Made by a program: the position numbers and the translations under genes. A DNA stretch of 64,000 nt. Origin: Catellatospora citrea (GTDB lineage Bacteria; Actinomycetota; Actinomycetes; Mycobacteriales; Micromonosporaceae). This document shows positions 7,892-16,450 of the stretch, in pieces; position 1 is the first letter of the stretch, and each line of letters opens with the position of its first letter. The notes beneath the pieces are model-generated. The model did not search any database. It worked only from the letters and a program-made list of their open reading frames with translations, and was not told where the DNA came from. The stretch spans positions 1 to 64,000 of the forward strand of contig NZ_RAPR01000003.1 in NCBI RefSeq assembly GCF_003610235.1. Direction: 5' to 3'.

Positions 7892-8448
7892 CGGTGCCCC
7901 TCCCCGTGGTGCTGGTGCTGGTCGTGGTCGTGGGACTGCTCCGGCTGCGCCGGGACCGGCGTCGCCGGGAGCGTGTGATCACCGTGCTGGTGGTCGGTGC
8001 CGTGCTCGTGCTCGGCGCCGTGCTGGTGGTCCTTGTCGTCCACGCAGCAGGTGGTGCCGTTGCCGCAGTGCTCGCCGTGCTCGCCGAGCAGGCAGCCGAG
8101 CTCGTCGACGGCCGGCGGCTCGGTGCCGAAGTAGTCCAGCACCCGCTTGCACATGTCGATCGCCGACGGCAGCGCGTACTGGGGCAGCCCGTGATAGTGC
8201 ACCGCGCCGTTGTCGAGGACCTCAAGGCCGCCCTCCAGCGGCTTGCCATCAATCGTGATCTTGTAGGTGGTCTCGATCCGGATCTCGCGCCCGCGGTGCA
8301 CCGCGGTGCGCACGGACGTCGACACGCCGTCCGTGCCGTGCGCGTGCCCGTGACCGGCCACCGACGGATCGGGCATTCCGTAACCGCCGGCCTGCAACGC
8401 GGCCGTGAACCCGGCCGGTGCCGGGCCGTCGTCCTTTGTGAAACTCAC
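7888..8448 (-). CDS. His-rich MelC1-like tyrosinase chaperone (copper delivery)
   Basis: A 186-residue protein translated directly ahead of tyrosinase. The middle (VHRGREIRIETTYKITIDGK through YALPSAIDMCKRVLDYFG) resembles the small fold of MelC1-type tyrosinase cofactors (y-k-G-R-x-I, V-x-I-D-G-x-x-L). Unlike classical MelC1 it has no signal or Tat peptide. It carries a long metal-binding C-terminus: about 15 histidines and four cysteines in the last 75 residues (GEHGEHCG, TTCC, DHQHGAEHEHG, DHDQHQHHGEGH). A shorter HGHAHG cluster lies near the N-terminus. The inferred role is to hold apo-tyrosinase and load copper in the cytoplasm. The MelC1 relationship is based on motif resemblance and coupling, so moderately sure. 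Confidence 0.7.
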   Translation of the reverse strand: MSFTKDDGPAPAGFTAALQAGGYGMPDPSVAGHGHAHGTDGVSTSVRTAVHRGREIRIETTYKITIDGKPLEGGLEVLDNGAVHYHGLPQYALPSAIDMCKRVLDYFGTEPPAVDELGCLLGEHGEHCGNGTTCCVDDKDHQHGAEHEHGTDHQHGDHTLPATPVPAQPEQSHDHDQHQHHGEGHR

Positions 8449-8584
8449 TGTTCCTCCACCGTGCTACCGCAACGCCCGGGGCGAACACCGCCGCAGGCCA
8501 ACGCACTGTGGCACCCGGACAGAGCCCCCACAACGGCACGACGGCATTCCGACAACGGAAACACTGAAGCGTATGACCGGACGA

Positions 8585-9076
8585 TCAGAGCCCGGTCAGC
8601 CAACGGCCGACGACGGCGAAGTCGGCAGCGGTGAGACCGGTGCGCGCGTCCACGCGGTGCAGCAGCGCGGGCCCTGGGTGGTGTGCGGACACCCAATCGC
8701 GATCCGCTTCGGTGATCTCGTCGTCGACCCAGACGAACGACCGACCTGCCGCCCAGCCAACCAGGCCGCGGGTCTTCCAGTGCAGCCGGATGTCCGCATC
8801 GTCCTCGTCGGGCCAGGTCACGACGGGCAGTTCCGGCAACCCGAGTCGCGGCGCGATCACCTTGCTGGCTTCGTCCATCCAGGTCGTGGCCCAGACCAGG
8901 TCGCATGGCAACCGCGACAGCGCGCGCCCGTGCTCGGGGTCGAGCCGGGCCAGCAACGGGTTCACGCCGGGCTGCGGGGGTGCCGCGGACCGTTGCGGCG
9001 GGGCGGGCATGCCGAACGGAAGCAGTGGTCCGTCGACGTCGAGGAACAGCAGCGGACGGTTCACAGCACCCGGCAT
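8585..9076 (-). CDS. HAD-domain protein
   Basis: A 163-residue protein starting with the HAD motif I (FLDVDGPLL; Asp13 nucleophile, Asp15) followed by a proline-rich stretch and the second-motif-like region VWATTWMDEAS. The FVWVDDEITEADRDW segment supplies the C-terminal acidic pair. The pattern matches the small HAD proteins common in actinobacteria that are related to the HAD domain of RNA-repair polypeptides. Phosphatase or nucleotidase activity is plausible but the substrate is unknown. It stands alone, 136 bases downstream of the chaperone start and 19 bases downstream of the XRE gene on the same strand, so co-transcription with XRE is possible. Confidence 0.75.
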   Translation of the reverse strand: MPGAVNRPLLFLDVDGPLLPFGMPAPPQRSAAPPQPGVNPLLARLDPEHGRALSRLPCDLVWATTWMDEASKVIAPRLGLPELPVVTWPDEDDADIRLHWKTRGLVGWAAGRSFVWVDDEITEADRDWVSAHHPGPALLHRVDARTGLTAADFAVVGRWLTGL

Positions 9077-9095
9077 CGTGGCAGGATAACCGGGA

Positions 9096-9539
9096 TCAGG
9101 CGCGCGTGGTCAGCACGGCGGCGTCGAGGATCCGGTGCCAATCCGGCTCCGCCAGCGGCCGGGTCGCCAGCGAGCCCAGCCCGGCCATGGCATGCAGCAG
9201 GCGTTCCCGCATCGATGTCTCGGGCGACTTGGCGGCTTCCGCCATGCGCGCGGCCTCGGTCGAGAAGCGCGCGGACCGCGAGAACTGCAACAGAGAGTCG
9301 GGCAGCGCGGCAGGTACTTCCACCACCGGTCGATCGCCTTCGGCGAGCTCCACGATCAGCGTCGCGCCGAGCGCGGCCGCGAGATTGCTCACCGCGGACA
9401 GCGTCGGGTTTCCGCGCCCGTTCTCCAGGTTGGCGATGTAGGGCACGGACAGTCCGGCATCCGCGGCGACCGAGGCGATCGTGCGACCGGCCGCTGTACG
9501 GCGTATGCGGAACCGTGTGCCGAGATCTTCTATCCTCAC
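9096..9539 (-). CDS. XRE family transcriptional regulator
   Basis: A 147-residue regulator with an N-terminal lambda-repressor-like HTH: LGTRFRIRRTAAGRTIASVAADAGLSVPYIANLENGRGNPT, the usual five-helix pattern, followed by a short effector-less C-terminal region. GTG 9539 was chosen because the conserved HTH begins right after it (MRIEDLGTRF). The frame remains open upstream through the divergent MFS gene, but that is antisense noise. It is divergent from the MFS transporter gene with only 48 bases between starts, so it probably controls that transporter and itself. The stop is close to the downstream HAD gene. Confidence 0.85.
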   Translation of the reverse strand: MRIEDLGTRFRIRRTAAGRTIASVAADAGLSVPYIANLENGRGNPTLSAVSNLAAALGATLIVELAEGDRPVVEVPAALPDSLLQFSRSARFSTEAARMAEAAKSPETSMRERLLHAMAGLGSLATRPLAEPDWHRILDAAVLTTRA

Positions 9540-9587
9540 ACGACAGATATTGCCATACAGTGTTTCCTGAGAATAGGGTCGGCAGCC

Positions 9588-11114
9588 ATGTGGCCGAACG
9601 TGCTGCGCAACCCGAGTTTCCGGCGCCTCTGGGCAGCCTCCACAGTCGACTCCTTCGGTTCCTGGCTGCTGGTGATGGCGGTGCCGCTGCAGGCCTTCCT
9701 GCTGACCGGCTCGGCGACGTCGACCGGACTCGCCCTGGCCGTCCAGGCCCTGCCCGCGGTGGCGGTCGGGCCGTGGGCGGGCGTGGTGACCGACCGGTGG
9801 CACCGCAGGAAGATCATCGTCGTCGCCAACCTGGCGAGCGCGGCGGGCGTGGCGCTGATGGCACTGGCCACGGCACCCGATCGCGTGGCGTTCATCCACG
9901 TGGGCCTGCTCGTGGAGAGCGTCGCGGTCTGCTTCCTGCGGCCCGCGCTCGCGGCCGTGACACCCGCCGTCGTGGCCGGCGAAGCCGACCTCGCCTCGGC
10001 CAATGCCCTGTCGGCCTTCGTCAACAGCGCCTTCCGGATGCTCGGTCCGCTGCTGGGCACCTTCCTCGTGGCCCGGGGCTGGTTCCAGGCCGTCGTCCTC
10101 GTCGACGTCGCGAGCTACCTCGCCGCCGCCGCGATCGTCATGACCATCACCGTCATCCCGGTCGCGCCGCCGCGCCGGACCACCCGACGGATCACCGCCG
10201 AGCTGCGCGCAGGGGTGCGTCACATCATCCGCACTCCCCTGCTGCGGGGCCTGCTGACGACCAGCGGGATCTACTGGACGGCCAACGCCTCGCTCACCGC
10301 GCTGCTGATCCCCTTCGTCGCCGACCGGCTCCACGCCTCCGGCCAGACCCTGGGCCACCTCATCGCCGGCCTGGGTGTCGGCTACCTGTGCGGATCCGCG
10401 ATCAGCAAGACCCTGATCTCGCGGTATGCGACCCGCACGGTCCTCACGATCGCCTACGCGGCGGTCGGGTTCTGCTTCTTGGCGATGTTCACGGCGACCA
10501 AGCCGCAGGCCGCCGTCATCGCCGTGACGGTTTGCGGGGTGCCCGGGGCGGTGGCGCAGATCGTCATCGGCCACCGGATGCAGGCGTCAACCCCGGACGA
10601 CGTGCTCGGACGGGTCTCCGCCGCCTTCTACGTCGGTGACTCCACGGCCGCGGTCGTCGGCGCGCTCCTCGCCCCGGCGGTCGTGGCGCTCGCCGGACTG
10701 GGCCCCGCCCTGCTCGCGTTCAGCGCCGCGGTGCTGGGCACAGCGGCCGTGGCCGCCGTCGTGCTGCCGCCGACGCCGGGGCAACCCGGTCGGGCCTCAC
10801 CCGCCCAGCGCCACCGCCGCGCCGAGGCACACGAGCGTGCCACCGGTGAGCAGTTGCAGCCTGCGGTGGACGGCCGGCTTCGACACCAGAGTGCGGCCGC
10901 GGTTGACCGCCCAGGTGAACAGGACGTACCAGGCGGCGGTGACCAGTGCCCAGAGCGCGCCGAGGGCGACGCTCGAGGCGAACACAGGCCCGTCGTGGGT
11001 GACGAACTGGGGCAGCAGGGAGACGGCGAAGACGCCTGCTTTGGGGTTGCCGAGGTTGGTGGCCAGTCCGGCGGTGTACGCGCCCCAGCGGCCTCGCGCG
11101 TCGATCTCGGATGA
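9588..11114 (+). CDS. MFS transporter with C-terminal overlap into lysE-like gene
   Basis: A drug-efflux-like major facilitator of the enterobactin/macrolide exporter type. It opens with MWPNVLRNPSFRRLWAAS, a typical cytosolic N-terminus, and contains the loop motif GVVTDRWHRRK. Twelve hydrophobic helices end near residue 395 (TAAVAAVVLPP). No stop codon occurs there; the frame continues to 11114, adding about 110 hydrophilic residues encoded antisense to the LysE gene (10797-11423). The tail (repeated Gly/Glu/Gln/Arg) has no family likeness and looks like fortuitous antisense coding. Either the annotated protein really carries it or a stop was lost. ATG 9588 lies 48 bases from the divergent XRE start, suggesting XRE control. 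Substrate unknown. Confidence 0.85.
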   Translation: MWPNVLRNPSFRRLWAASTVDSFGSWLLVMAVPLQAFLLTGSATSTGLALAVQALPAVAVGPWAGVVTDRWHRRKIIVVANLASAAGVALMALATAPDRVAFIHVGLLVESVAVCFLRPALAAVTPAVVAGEADLASANALSAFVNSAFRMLGPLLGTFLVARGWFQAVVLVDVASYLAAAAIVMTITVIPVAPPRRTTRRITAELRAGVRHIIRTPLLRGLLTTSGIYWTANASLTALLIPFVADRLHASGQTLGHLIAGLGVGYLCGSAISKTLISRYATRTVLTIAYAAVGFCFLAMFTATKPQAAVIAVTVCGVPGAVAQIVIGHRMQASTPDDVLGRVSAAFYVGDSTAAVVGALLAPAVVALAGLGPALLAFSAAVLGTAAVAAVVLPPTPGQPGRASPAQRHRRAEAHERATGEQLQPAVDGRLRHQSAAAVDRPGEQDVPGGGDQCPERAEGDARGEHRPVVGDELGQQGDGEDACFGVAEVGGQSGGVRAPAASRVDLG

Positions 11115-11423
11115 CGGCGCCGAGCCGGCCGCCGGCTGCCGGCGCATGGCGCGCAGCGTGCTGAGGCCGAGCAGGGCGAGCACGACACCGCCGGCGAGTC
11201 GCAGCAGGGTGTACGCGTGCGGGTTGGCCAGCAGCACGGCCGACAGCCCCGCGGCGGCGGCGACGGTCCAGGTGAGCAGACCGGTGCAGGTGCCGGCGAT
11301 GCTGGCCCAGACCGCGCGGGGTCCGCCGTGCAGGGTTTGGCGCAGCATGAGCGCCTGCCCGGCGCCGGGCAGCATGGCCAGCAGCCAGGTGGTGCCGATG
11401 AACAGCGGAAGGTGCGTGGGCAT
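10797..11423 (-). CDS. LysE family amino-acid exporter
   Basis: A 208-residue, six-helix LysE/RhtB-type exporter of amino acids or small related metabolites. Family features include the N-terminal MLPGAGQALMLRQTLHGG segment (the P-G-P/G-x loop) and the GLATNLGNPKAGVFAVSLLPQF signature in the middle, followed by two closing helices. It is divergent from a LysR regulator (70-base gap), the classic lysE/lysG (argO/argP) arrangement, so LysR probably activates it in response to the exported amino acid. Its 3' two-thirds is overlapped on the opposite strand by the extended MFS reading frame. Confidence 0.9.
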   Translation of the reverse strand: MPTHLPLFIGTTWLLAMLPGAGQALMLRQTLHGGPRAVWASIAGTCTGLLTWTVAAAAGLSAVLLANPHAYTLLRLAGGVVLALLGLSTLRAMRRQPAAGSAPSSEIDARGRWGAYTAGLATNLGNPKAGVFAVSLLPQFVTHDGPVFASSVALGALWALVTAAWYVLFTWAVNRGRTLVSKPAVHRRLQLLTGGTLVCLGAAVALGG

Positions 11424-11493
11424 GTCTCCACGATGGCAAGTGACCAGTGTTCAGAGAAGTTAAAGATCATGCTGTCTGACTTAAGATCTGTGA

Positions 11494-12423
11494 ATGGCAC
11501 TAGGCCCCGAGGCGCTGCGACTGCTCGCGCTCATCGACCGGCACGGGTCACTGGCGGCGGCCGCGCAGGAGCTCGGGCTGACACCGGCGGCGGTGACCCA
11601 GCAGGTGGCCAGAGCCGAGCGGGACTGCCGGGCGAGCCTGGTCCGACGCGGACCCCGGGGAGCCGCGCTGACCGAGGCCGGGATGCTGCTGGCCGGCCAC
11701 GGCCGGGTCATCGACGAGGAGACCGCCAGGGCCGCGACCGACCTGGACGGCCTGCTGGGGCGGCTGTCGCTGCGGTTGCGGATCGGCGCGTTCCAGGCCG
11801 CCGCCCTGCACGTGCTGCCGCCCGCGCTCATCGCGCTGCGGCACAGGTATCCGGCCACCGATCTGTCGATCATGGACATCACGTCCGATCGCGGTGTTCC
11901 CGCGGTCGCCGCGGGCGAGATGGACGTCGCGGTCGTCGCGGCGTGGGATCGGCCGCCCGTGCCGCCGGACCACGTCCGGCTGCATCCCCTGCTCATCGAC
12001 CCCATGGTGGTCGTCCTGCCGGACGACCACGAGCTGGCGCGGGACACCTCGGCGCCCGCGATCGACCTCGGGCGGCTGCGCGACGAGGCGTGGGTGACGA
12101 TCCGGGCGGGTCATGCGGCCCGCGCCCAGTTCGACCGCGCGGCCGCCGCGGCGGGGTTCGTGCCGCGGGTGCGGTTCGAGACCGAGTCCTATGACGTCGC
12201 GCAGGCGTTCGTGGCCACGGGCGTCGGTGTCGCGCTGGTGTCGCGCCTGGCACTGACCCACCTGCCCGGCACCGTCCACCGCGGACTGGCCGGGTCGGAG
12301 CTGAGCCGCAGCCTCTACGCCGTGACCGCCGCCGAACACGGCGTCACGCCCATGGTGGCGACGTTCCTGCGGTTGCTGCACGAGGTGGCCGACGACATCA
12401 CCGGGTCCTGGCCGGCGGCCTGA
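11494..12423 (+). CDS. LysR family regulator of the divergent exporter
   Basis: A 309-residue LysR-type regulator. The N-terminal wHTH (LRLLALIDRHGSLAAAAQELGLTPAAVTQQVARAERD) is followed by the linker helix and a periplasmic-binding-like effector domain starting near residue 90 (LRIGAFQAAALHVLPPAL). The closest architecture is the LysG/ArgP-like group that controls LysE exporters, consistent with the divergent lysE-like gene. TAAGAT at 11482-11487 lies seven bases before ATG 11494 and could be a -10 element for a leaderless transcript; no ribosome site is seen. The 70-base intergenic gap also holds CTTAAG (11480-11485) and repeated TTAA-AGATC-like words that may be the operator. Confidence 0.88.
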   Translation: MALGPEALRLLALIDRHGSLAAAAQELGLTPAAVTQQVARAERDCRASLVRRGPRGAALTEAGMLLAGHGRVIDEETARAATDLDGLLGRLSLRLRIGAFQAAALHVLPPALIALRHRYPATDLSIMDITSDRGVPAVAAGEMDVAVVAAWDRPPVPPDHVRLHPLLIDPMVVVLPDDHELARDTSAPAIDLGRLRDEAWVTIRAGHAARAQFDRAAAAAGFVPRVRFETESYDVAQAFVATGVGVALVSRLALTHLPGTVHRGLAGSELSRSLYAVTAAEHGVTPMVATFLRLLHEVADDITGSWPAA

Positions 12424-12433
12424 CGGGTCCGCG

Positions 12434-12458
12434 GTTTGCCGGGACGCGATCGGGGTAG
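12434..12458 (+). promoter_or_regulatory. SigB/SigF-type promoter of the SRPBCC gene
   Basis: GTTT (12434-12437), 15 bases, GGGTAG (12453-12458). This matches the actinobacterial general-stress consensus GTTT-N15-GGGTA[C/T] except for the last base. The predicted start of transcription is about 30 bases before ATG 12494. Confidence 0.5.
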
Positions 12459-12493
12459 CCGTCTTTTGACCTGATTTGTCGAGGAGGAGCTTG

Positions 12494-12967
12494 ATGAGCA
12501 CCGTTACCGAGTCCGTCGACGTGCACGTGCCTGTCCGCACGGCCTACAACCAGTGGACCCAGTTCGAGTCGTTCCCGCACTTCATGAAGGGCGTGGAGTC
12601 GGTAAGGCAGATCGATGAGACGCACAGCCGCTGGGTGGTCGACGTCGCCGGGGCGGTGCGGGAGTTCGACACCGAGATCACCGAGCAGCATCCGGACGAG
12701 CGGATCGCCTGGAAGAGCGTCGGCGGCGAGATGCACCACGCCGGAGTCGTCACGTTCCAGCGCCTGAGCGACGACGAGACGCGGGTGACCGTCCAGCTGG
12801 ACTGGGAGCCGGAGGGATTCGTGGAGAACCTCGGCAGCGCCATCGGCGTGGACAGTCGCCAGGTCAAGGCCGACGTCGAGGGCTTCAAGGAGTTCATCGA
12901 GGACCTCGGCCACGAGACGGGCGCCTGGCGCGGCGAGATCGACGCGCCCGGGGCCCACCGGGCCTGA
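12494..12967 (+). CDS. SRPBCC (START-like) cyclase/dehydrase family protein
   Basis: A 157-residue single-domain protein of the Polyketide_cyc2/SRPBCC superfamily, a helix-grip fold with a hydrophobic ligand cavity. Typical features are the opening TESVDVHVPVRTAYNQWTQFESFPHFMKGVESVRQ, a central strand set, and the long C-terminal helix (VDSRQVKADVEGFKEFIEDL). Free-standing members of this subgroup (similar to the ribosome-associated or stress-related CoxG/YndB-like proteins) have no assigned ligand. ATG 12494 is set by the strong site GAGGAGG at 12481-12487. A near-consensus stress promoter precedes it, and the next operon on the strand (hemerythrin-catalase) shares that promoter type. Confidence 0.85.
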   Translation: MSTVTESVDVHVPVRTAYNQWTQFESFPHFMKGVESVRQIDETHSRWVVDVAGAVREFDTEITEQHPDERIAWKSVGGEMHHAGVVTFQRLSDDETRVTVQLDWEPEGFVENLGSAIGVDSRQVKADVEGFKEFIEDLGHETGAWRGEIDAPGAHRA

Positions 12968-12975
12968 TCGTCAGG

Positions 12976-13001
12976 GGGCGGCGGCCGCTGGGCCGCCGCC
13001 C
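12976..13001. terminator. Hairpin terminator after SRPBCC gene
   Basis: Perfect 11-base arms GGGCGGCGGCC (12976-12986) and GGCCGCCGCCC (12991-13001) close a four-base loop eight bases after the SRPBCC stop. It separates this gene from the hemerythrin-catalase operon. Confidence 0.75.
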
Positions 13002-13003
13002 GC

Positions 13004-13078
13004 CGTTCCGACGGAACGTGCACTACCGACGACGAGACATTGGGCAAAGCCGCGTTTGCGCAGGTAGCGGTTGGGTAC
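13004..13078 (+). promoter_or_regulatory. SigB/SigF-type promoter of the hemerythrin-catalase operon
   Basis: GTTT (13054-13057), exactly 15 bases, GGGTAC (13073-13078) is a perfect match to the general-stress sigma consensus of streptomycetes and mycobacteria. Transcription would start near 13085, about 100 bases before ATG 13184. A separate perfect inverted repeat, CGTTCCGACGGAACG (13004-13018), lies 36 bases upstream and could bind an additional regulator. Confidence 0.7.
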
Positions 13079-13183
13079 CGTGCACTCAGACTGGTCCAGG
13101 CACTCTCTCCGCAGCCCGGTTCACCGGGGGCACCGGCTCGCTGTCGGCGACGGAGCCAGACCGTCGGCCGAATGGAGCGCATC

Positions 13184-13753
13184 ATGACCACAGCCCGGCA
13201 AGATGTCATCGACACCCTGCTCGGCCAGCATCAGCAGATCAAACTGTTGTTCGCTCAGGTCGAGTCCGCCACCCGGGAGCACAAGCAGGAACTGTTCACC
13301 GAGCTCGTCGCCACGCTGGCGGTGCACGAGACCGTCGAACAGCACCTGGTGCATCCGCTCGCGGAGCGGGATCTGCCCGACGGGCCGAAGGTCGTGCCGG
13401 CCCGGCTGGCCGAGGAGGACGAGGCGAGGCAGGCGCTGTCCGCCCTGTACGCCCAGGGGGTGGCGGACGCCGGTTTCGACGCTCAGCTCGCCGTGCTGCG
13501 AGACTCCGTGGCCGCCCACGCCGAAGCCGAGGAAGAGCTGGAGTTCCTGCGGCTGCGCGAGGTCACCGACCCCGCCGAGCTGGCCCGAATGGAAGAAGTC
13601 GTGCGGGCCGCGCAGCTGCTGGCCCCGTCGGCTGCTCAGCCGGACGCGGCCACCGGCGAGGCCCGACCGCTGGCGGGACCCCCGGACGAGGTGTTCGACC
13701 GGGTCCGCGAGCTGCTCGCGCAGTCTGCAGGGGAAGGCGGGGTGCGGTCATGA
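13184..13753 (+). CDS. Hemerythrin HHE-domain protein
   Basis: A 189-residue protein with an HHE cation-binding domain: an early histidine in LLGQHQQIKLLF, HETVEQHLVHPL supplying H-x-x-x-E and a further His, and a distal HAEAEEELEFL giving the remaining His/Glu ligands. This helical bundle holds a di-iron site that senses or binds oxygen, NO or peroxide. The C-terminal 40 residues are a Pro/Ala-rich tail. ATG 13184 was preferred over ATG 13172 because GGAG at 13174-13177 sits at proper distance. It overlaps the catalase start by ATGA (13750-13753), so the two proteins are made together, implying joint oxidative-stress function under the stress promoter upstream. Confidence 0.88.
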   Translation: MTTARQDVIDTLLGQHQQIKLLFAQVESATREHKQELFTELVATLAVHETVEQHLVHPLAERDLPDGPKVVPARLAEEDEARQALSALYAQGVADAGFDAQLAVLRDSVAAHAEAEEELEFLRLREVTDPAELARMEEVVRAAQLLAPSAAQPDAATGEARPLAGPPDEVFDRVRELLAQSAGEGGVRS

Positions 13754-16362
13754 CGGCCAGGCAGCGCAGGTCCACGGACGCGAACGAGCCGACCGTGAAG
13801 AAGGCGGCGAAGAAGGCGGCGAAGAAGGCCGGCGCCGAGAAATCGGCCGTGCAGGGCAGCCCGGCGAAGAAGGCGGCCGCCAAGCGCGCGGCCTCGCCAC
13901 CGGCCGCCCCCTCCGGTGCCCGCCCAGTCAAGACCGCGGCCTCGGCGACGGCCCCTGCCGCGAAGACGGCCCCGGCGCGGAGGCCCACGGCCAAGAAGGG
14001 CGCCGCTCAGGTCGCCGCGGCCAAGGCCGGGCCGGGCGCGAAGACCGTCCCGGCCAGAAAGGGCACCGCCGCCAAGGCCGGCCCCAGGGCCAGGACCGTC
14101 CCCGCCAAGAAGGCCGCCACCAAGGCCGGGCCCAGGTCTACGACCGTCCCGGCCAAGAAAGCCGGGTCTCGGCTGGCCCCGGCTGCCGTCGCCGAGGCGC
14201 TCGCCCGCGCCGACCGGACCGCTGTCGCGCAACCTGCACCCGGCGGCGACGCCAAGGCCGCACAGCTCGACGCCCACCGGGTGGCCAAGCTCGACACCGA
14301 GCTGACGACCGACCAGGGCATCGGCGTCGAGGACACCGACAACTGGCTGCGTGCCGGCCCACGCGGGCCCGCCCTGTTGGAAGACTTCCACGGCCGCGAG
14401 AAGATCATGCGCTTCGACCACGAGCGCATCCCGGAGCGGGTGGTGCACGCCCGAGGATCGGGCGCGCACGGCTACTTCCAGCCGTACGACACGTCGCTGG
14501 CGAGGTACACCGCCGCACGGTTCCTGACCGACCCGGACACGCGCACCCCGGTGTTCGTGCGGTTCTCCACGGTGCAGGGGTCGCGCGGCTCGACCGACAC
14601 CCCGCGCGACGTGCGCGGGTTCGCCGTGAAGTTCTACACCGACCACGGCAACTTCGACCTTGTCGGCAACAACATGCCGGTGTTCTTCATCCAGGACGGC
14701 ATCAAGTTCCCCGACGTCATCCACGCGGTCAAGCCCGAGCCGCACAACGAGATCCCCCAGGCGGCCTCGGCCCACGACACGTTCTGGGACTTCGTCACGC
14801 TCCAGCCGGAGACGATGCACCACGTCATCTGGCTGATGTCGGACCGGGCACTGCCGCGCAGCTTCCGGACCATGCAGGGCTTTGGCGTGCACACCTTCCG
14901 GCTGGTGGCCGCCGACGGCACCCGCACCTTCGTCAAGTTCCACTGGACACCGGTGGCGGGCGTGCACTCCCTGGTCTGGGACGAGGCACAGAAGATCTCC
15001 GGCAAGGACCCGGACTTCAACCGCCGCGACCTGTGGGATTCGATCGAGGCCGGCGTCTACCCGGAGTACGAGCTCGGCGTGCAGCTGATCGCCGAGCACG
15101 ACGAGTTCGCCTTCGACGACATCGATCTCCTGGACTCGACGAAGCTCATCCCGGAGGAGGTGGTGCCGGTCGTGCCCGTGGGACGGATGGTGCTGGACCG
15201 CAATCCGGACAACTTCTTCGCCGAGACCGAACAGGTCGCCTTCTGCGTGCAGAACATCGTGCCGGGCATCGACTTCACCGACGACCCGCTGCTGCAGTCG
15301 CGCCTGTTCTCCTACCTCGACACCCAGCTGACCCGGCTCGGCGGGCCCAACTTCGCCCAGATCCCGATCAACCGGCCGCTCGCTCCGGTGCGCAACCACC
15401 AGCAGGACGGCTTCCACCAGGACGACATCCCGGTCGGCCAGGCCAACTACCACCCGAACTCGCTGGGCGGCGGCTGCCCGATCGTCCCGGGCGCGGGCGG
15501 CGGGGCGTTCGTGCACACGCCGGAACACGTGGACGGGATCAAGGAGCGCAAACGCTCGGAGACCTTCTCCGACCACTACAGCCAGGCCACCCTGTTCTGG
15601 AACAGCATGGCCGCCTGGGAGAAGGAGCACATCGTCGCGGCGTACCGCTTCGAACTCGGCAAGGTCACGCACCCGCACATCCGCGAACGGATGGTCGAGC
15701 ATCTCAACCACATCGATCACCAACTCGCCGTGGCGGTGGCGGCCGGGATCGGGGTGGCGTCACCGGCCGCGGGGCCGCCCAACCACGGCCGGATGTCCCC
15801 GGCGCTGAGCCAGGCCGGGCTGCCCGGAAGCACTGGCGTCGTCGGCCGCAAGGTCGCGGTGCTCGTCGCGGACGGCGTCGACCCCGGCGTGGAGACCCTG
15901 CGCGAGGCCCTCACCCTGGACGGCGCGGTGGTGGAAGTGCTCGGCCTGGTCGACGGGCCGGTGACCGTGTCGACAGGCGGGGCGCTGCCGGTGGACCGGG
16001 CGATGAACACCGTCGCCTCGGTGCTCTACGACGCCGTCGTCGTCGCCGACGGCGATGCGGCAGTGGACCTGCTGGTCAACGACGGCTGTGCGGTGCACTT
16101 CGCCGCGGAGGCGTACAAGCACGGCAAGGCGATCGGCGTGCTCGGGGTCGGCGACCGGCTCGTGCGGGCAGCACGGCTCCCGGTGCACGAGGCGTCGGAC
16201 CGGCTCGCCGGACCGCCCAGCAAGCCTGCGGCCGGTGCGCTCGACGGGGTCGTCTTCCTCGCTGCCGGCAAGGTCGCCGACGGCACGTTCCTGTCCGACC
16301 TGTCGGTCGCGATCGCCGCGCACCGTCACTTCGACCGCCCGGTCGAGGGCATCGCCGCCTGA
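13750..16362 (+). CDS. katE: Large-subunit catalase (KatE type) with lysine-rich histone-H1-like N-terminal extension
   Basis: An 870-residue monofunctional haem catalase that dismutates hydrogen peroxide. The core (about 190-690) has catalytic His233 in RVVHARG, Asn307/308 in VGNNMPVFF and haem-ligand Tyr522 in RLFSYLDTQ. The C-terminal part (about 698-870) is the DJ-1/PfpI-like domain of clade-2 large catalases. Unusual is the first ~140 residues: blocks of [11 protein letters not shown] and [10 protein letters not shown], then three 16-17-residue repeats of the type AKAGP...TVPA(K/R)K (91-138). Such Lys/Ala/Pro sequence is typical of histone-H1-like tails on actinobacterial nucleoid proteins, suggesting DNA association. 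Family members normally have about 700-780 residues and start near the DTDN motif. The ATG overlaps the hemerythrin stop. Confidence 0.93.
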   Translation: MTARQRRSTDANEPTVKKAAKKAAKKAGAEKSAVQGSPAKKAAAKRAASPPAAPSGARPVKTAASATAPAAKTAPARRPTAKKGAAQVAAAKAGPGAKTVPARKGTAAKAGPRARTVPAKKAATKAGPRSTTVPAKKAGSRLAPAAVAEALARADRTAVAQPAPGGDAKAAQLDAHRVAKLDTELTTDQGIGVEDTDNWLRAGPRGPALLEDFHGREKIMRFDHERIPERVVHARGSGAHGYFQPYDTSLARYTAARFLTDPDTRTPVFVRFSTVQGSRGSTDTPRDVRGFAVKFYTDHGNFDLVGNNMPVFFIQDGIKFPDVIHAVKPEPHNEIPQAASAHDTFWDFVTLQPETMHHVIWLMSDRALPRSFRTMQGFGVHTFRLVAADGTRTFVKFHWTPVAGVHSLVWDEAQKISGKDPDFNRRDLWDSIEAGVYPEYELGVQLIAEHDEFAFDDIDLLDSTKLIPEEVVPVVPVGRMVLDRNPDNFFAETEQVAFCVQNIVPGIDFTDDPLLQSRLFSYLDTQLTRLGGPNFAQIPINRPLAPVRNHQQDGFHQDDIPVGQANYHPNSLGGGCPIVPGAGGGAFVHTPEHVDGIKERKRSETFSDHYSQATLFWNSMAAWEKEHIVAAYRFELGKVTHPHIRERMVEHLNHIDHQLAVAVAAGIGVASPAAGPPNHGRMSPALSQAGLPGSTGVVGRKVAVLVADGVDPGVETLREALTLDGAVVEVLGLVDGPVTVSTGGALPVDRAMNTVASVLYDAVVVADGDAAVDLLVNDGCAVHFAAEAYKHGKAIGVLGVGDRLVRAARLPVHEASDRLAGPPSKPAAGALDGVVFLAAGKVADGTFLSDLSVAIAAHRHFDRPVEGIAA
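14020..14163 (+). repeat. Tandem repeats encoding the basic AKAGP-TVPAKK units of the catalase tail
   Basis: Three imperfect tandem units of 17, 16 and 15 codons (residues 91-107, 108-123, 124-138), each starting with A/T-K-A-G-P and ending with T-V-P-A-(K/R)-K. Together with upstream KKAA blocks they form a strongly basic, disordered tail. The unit could change copy number by slippage or recombination between strains. Confidence 0.75.
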
Positions 16363-16450
16363 CGAGAGCAGTGCGCGCCGCCCGGGATCTGCGACAACGC
16401 GGACTCCGGGCGCCGCCGCTGCGGGGTCGAGCGGGCAAGGGCCGGCGGGG

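Noticed and set aside
16379..16412. Terminator between catalase and debranching-enzyme genes
   Set aside because: Only a 7-bp stem (CGCCCGG/CCGGGCG) with a 20-base loop; too weak to call.
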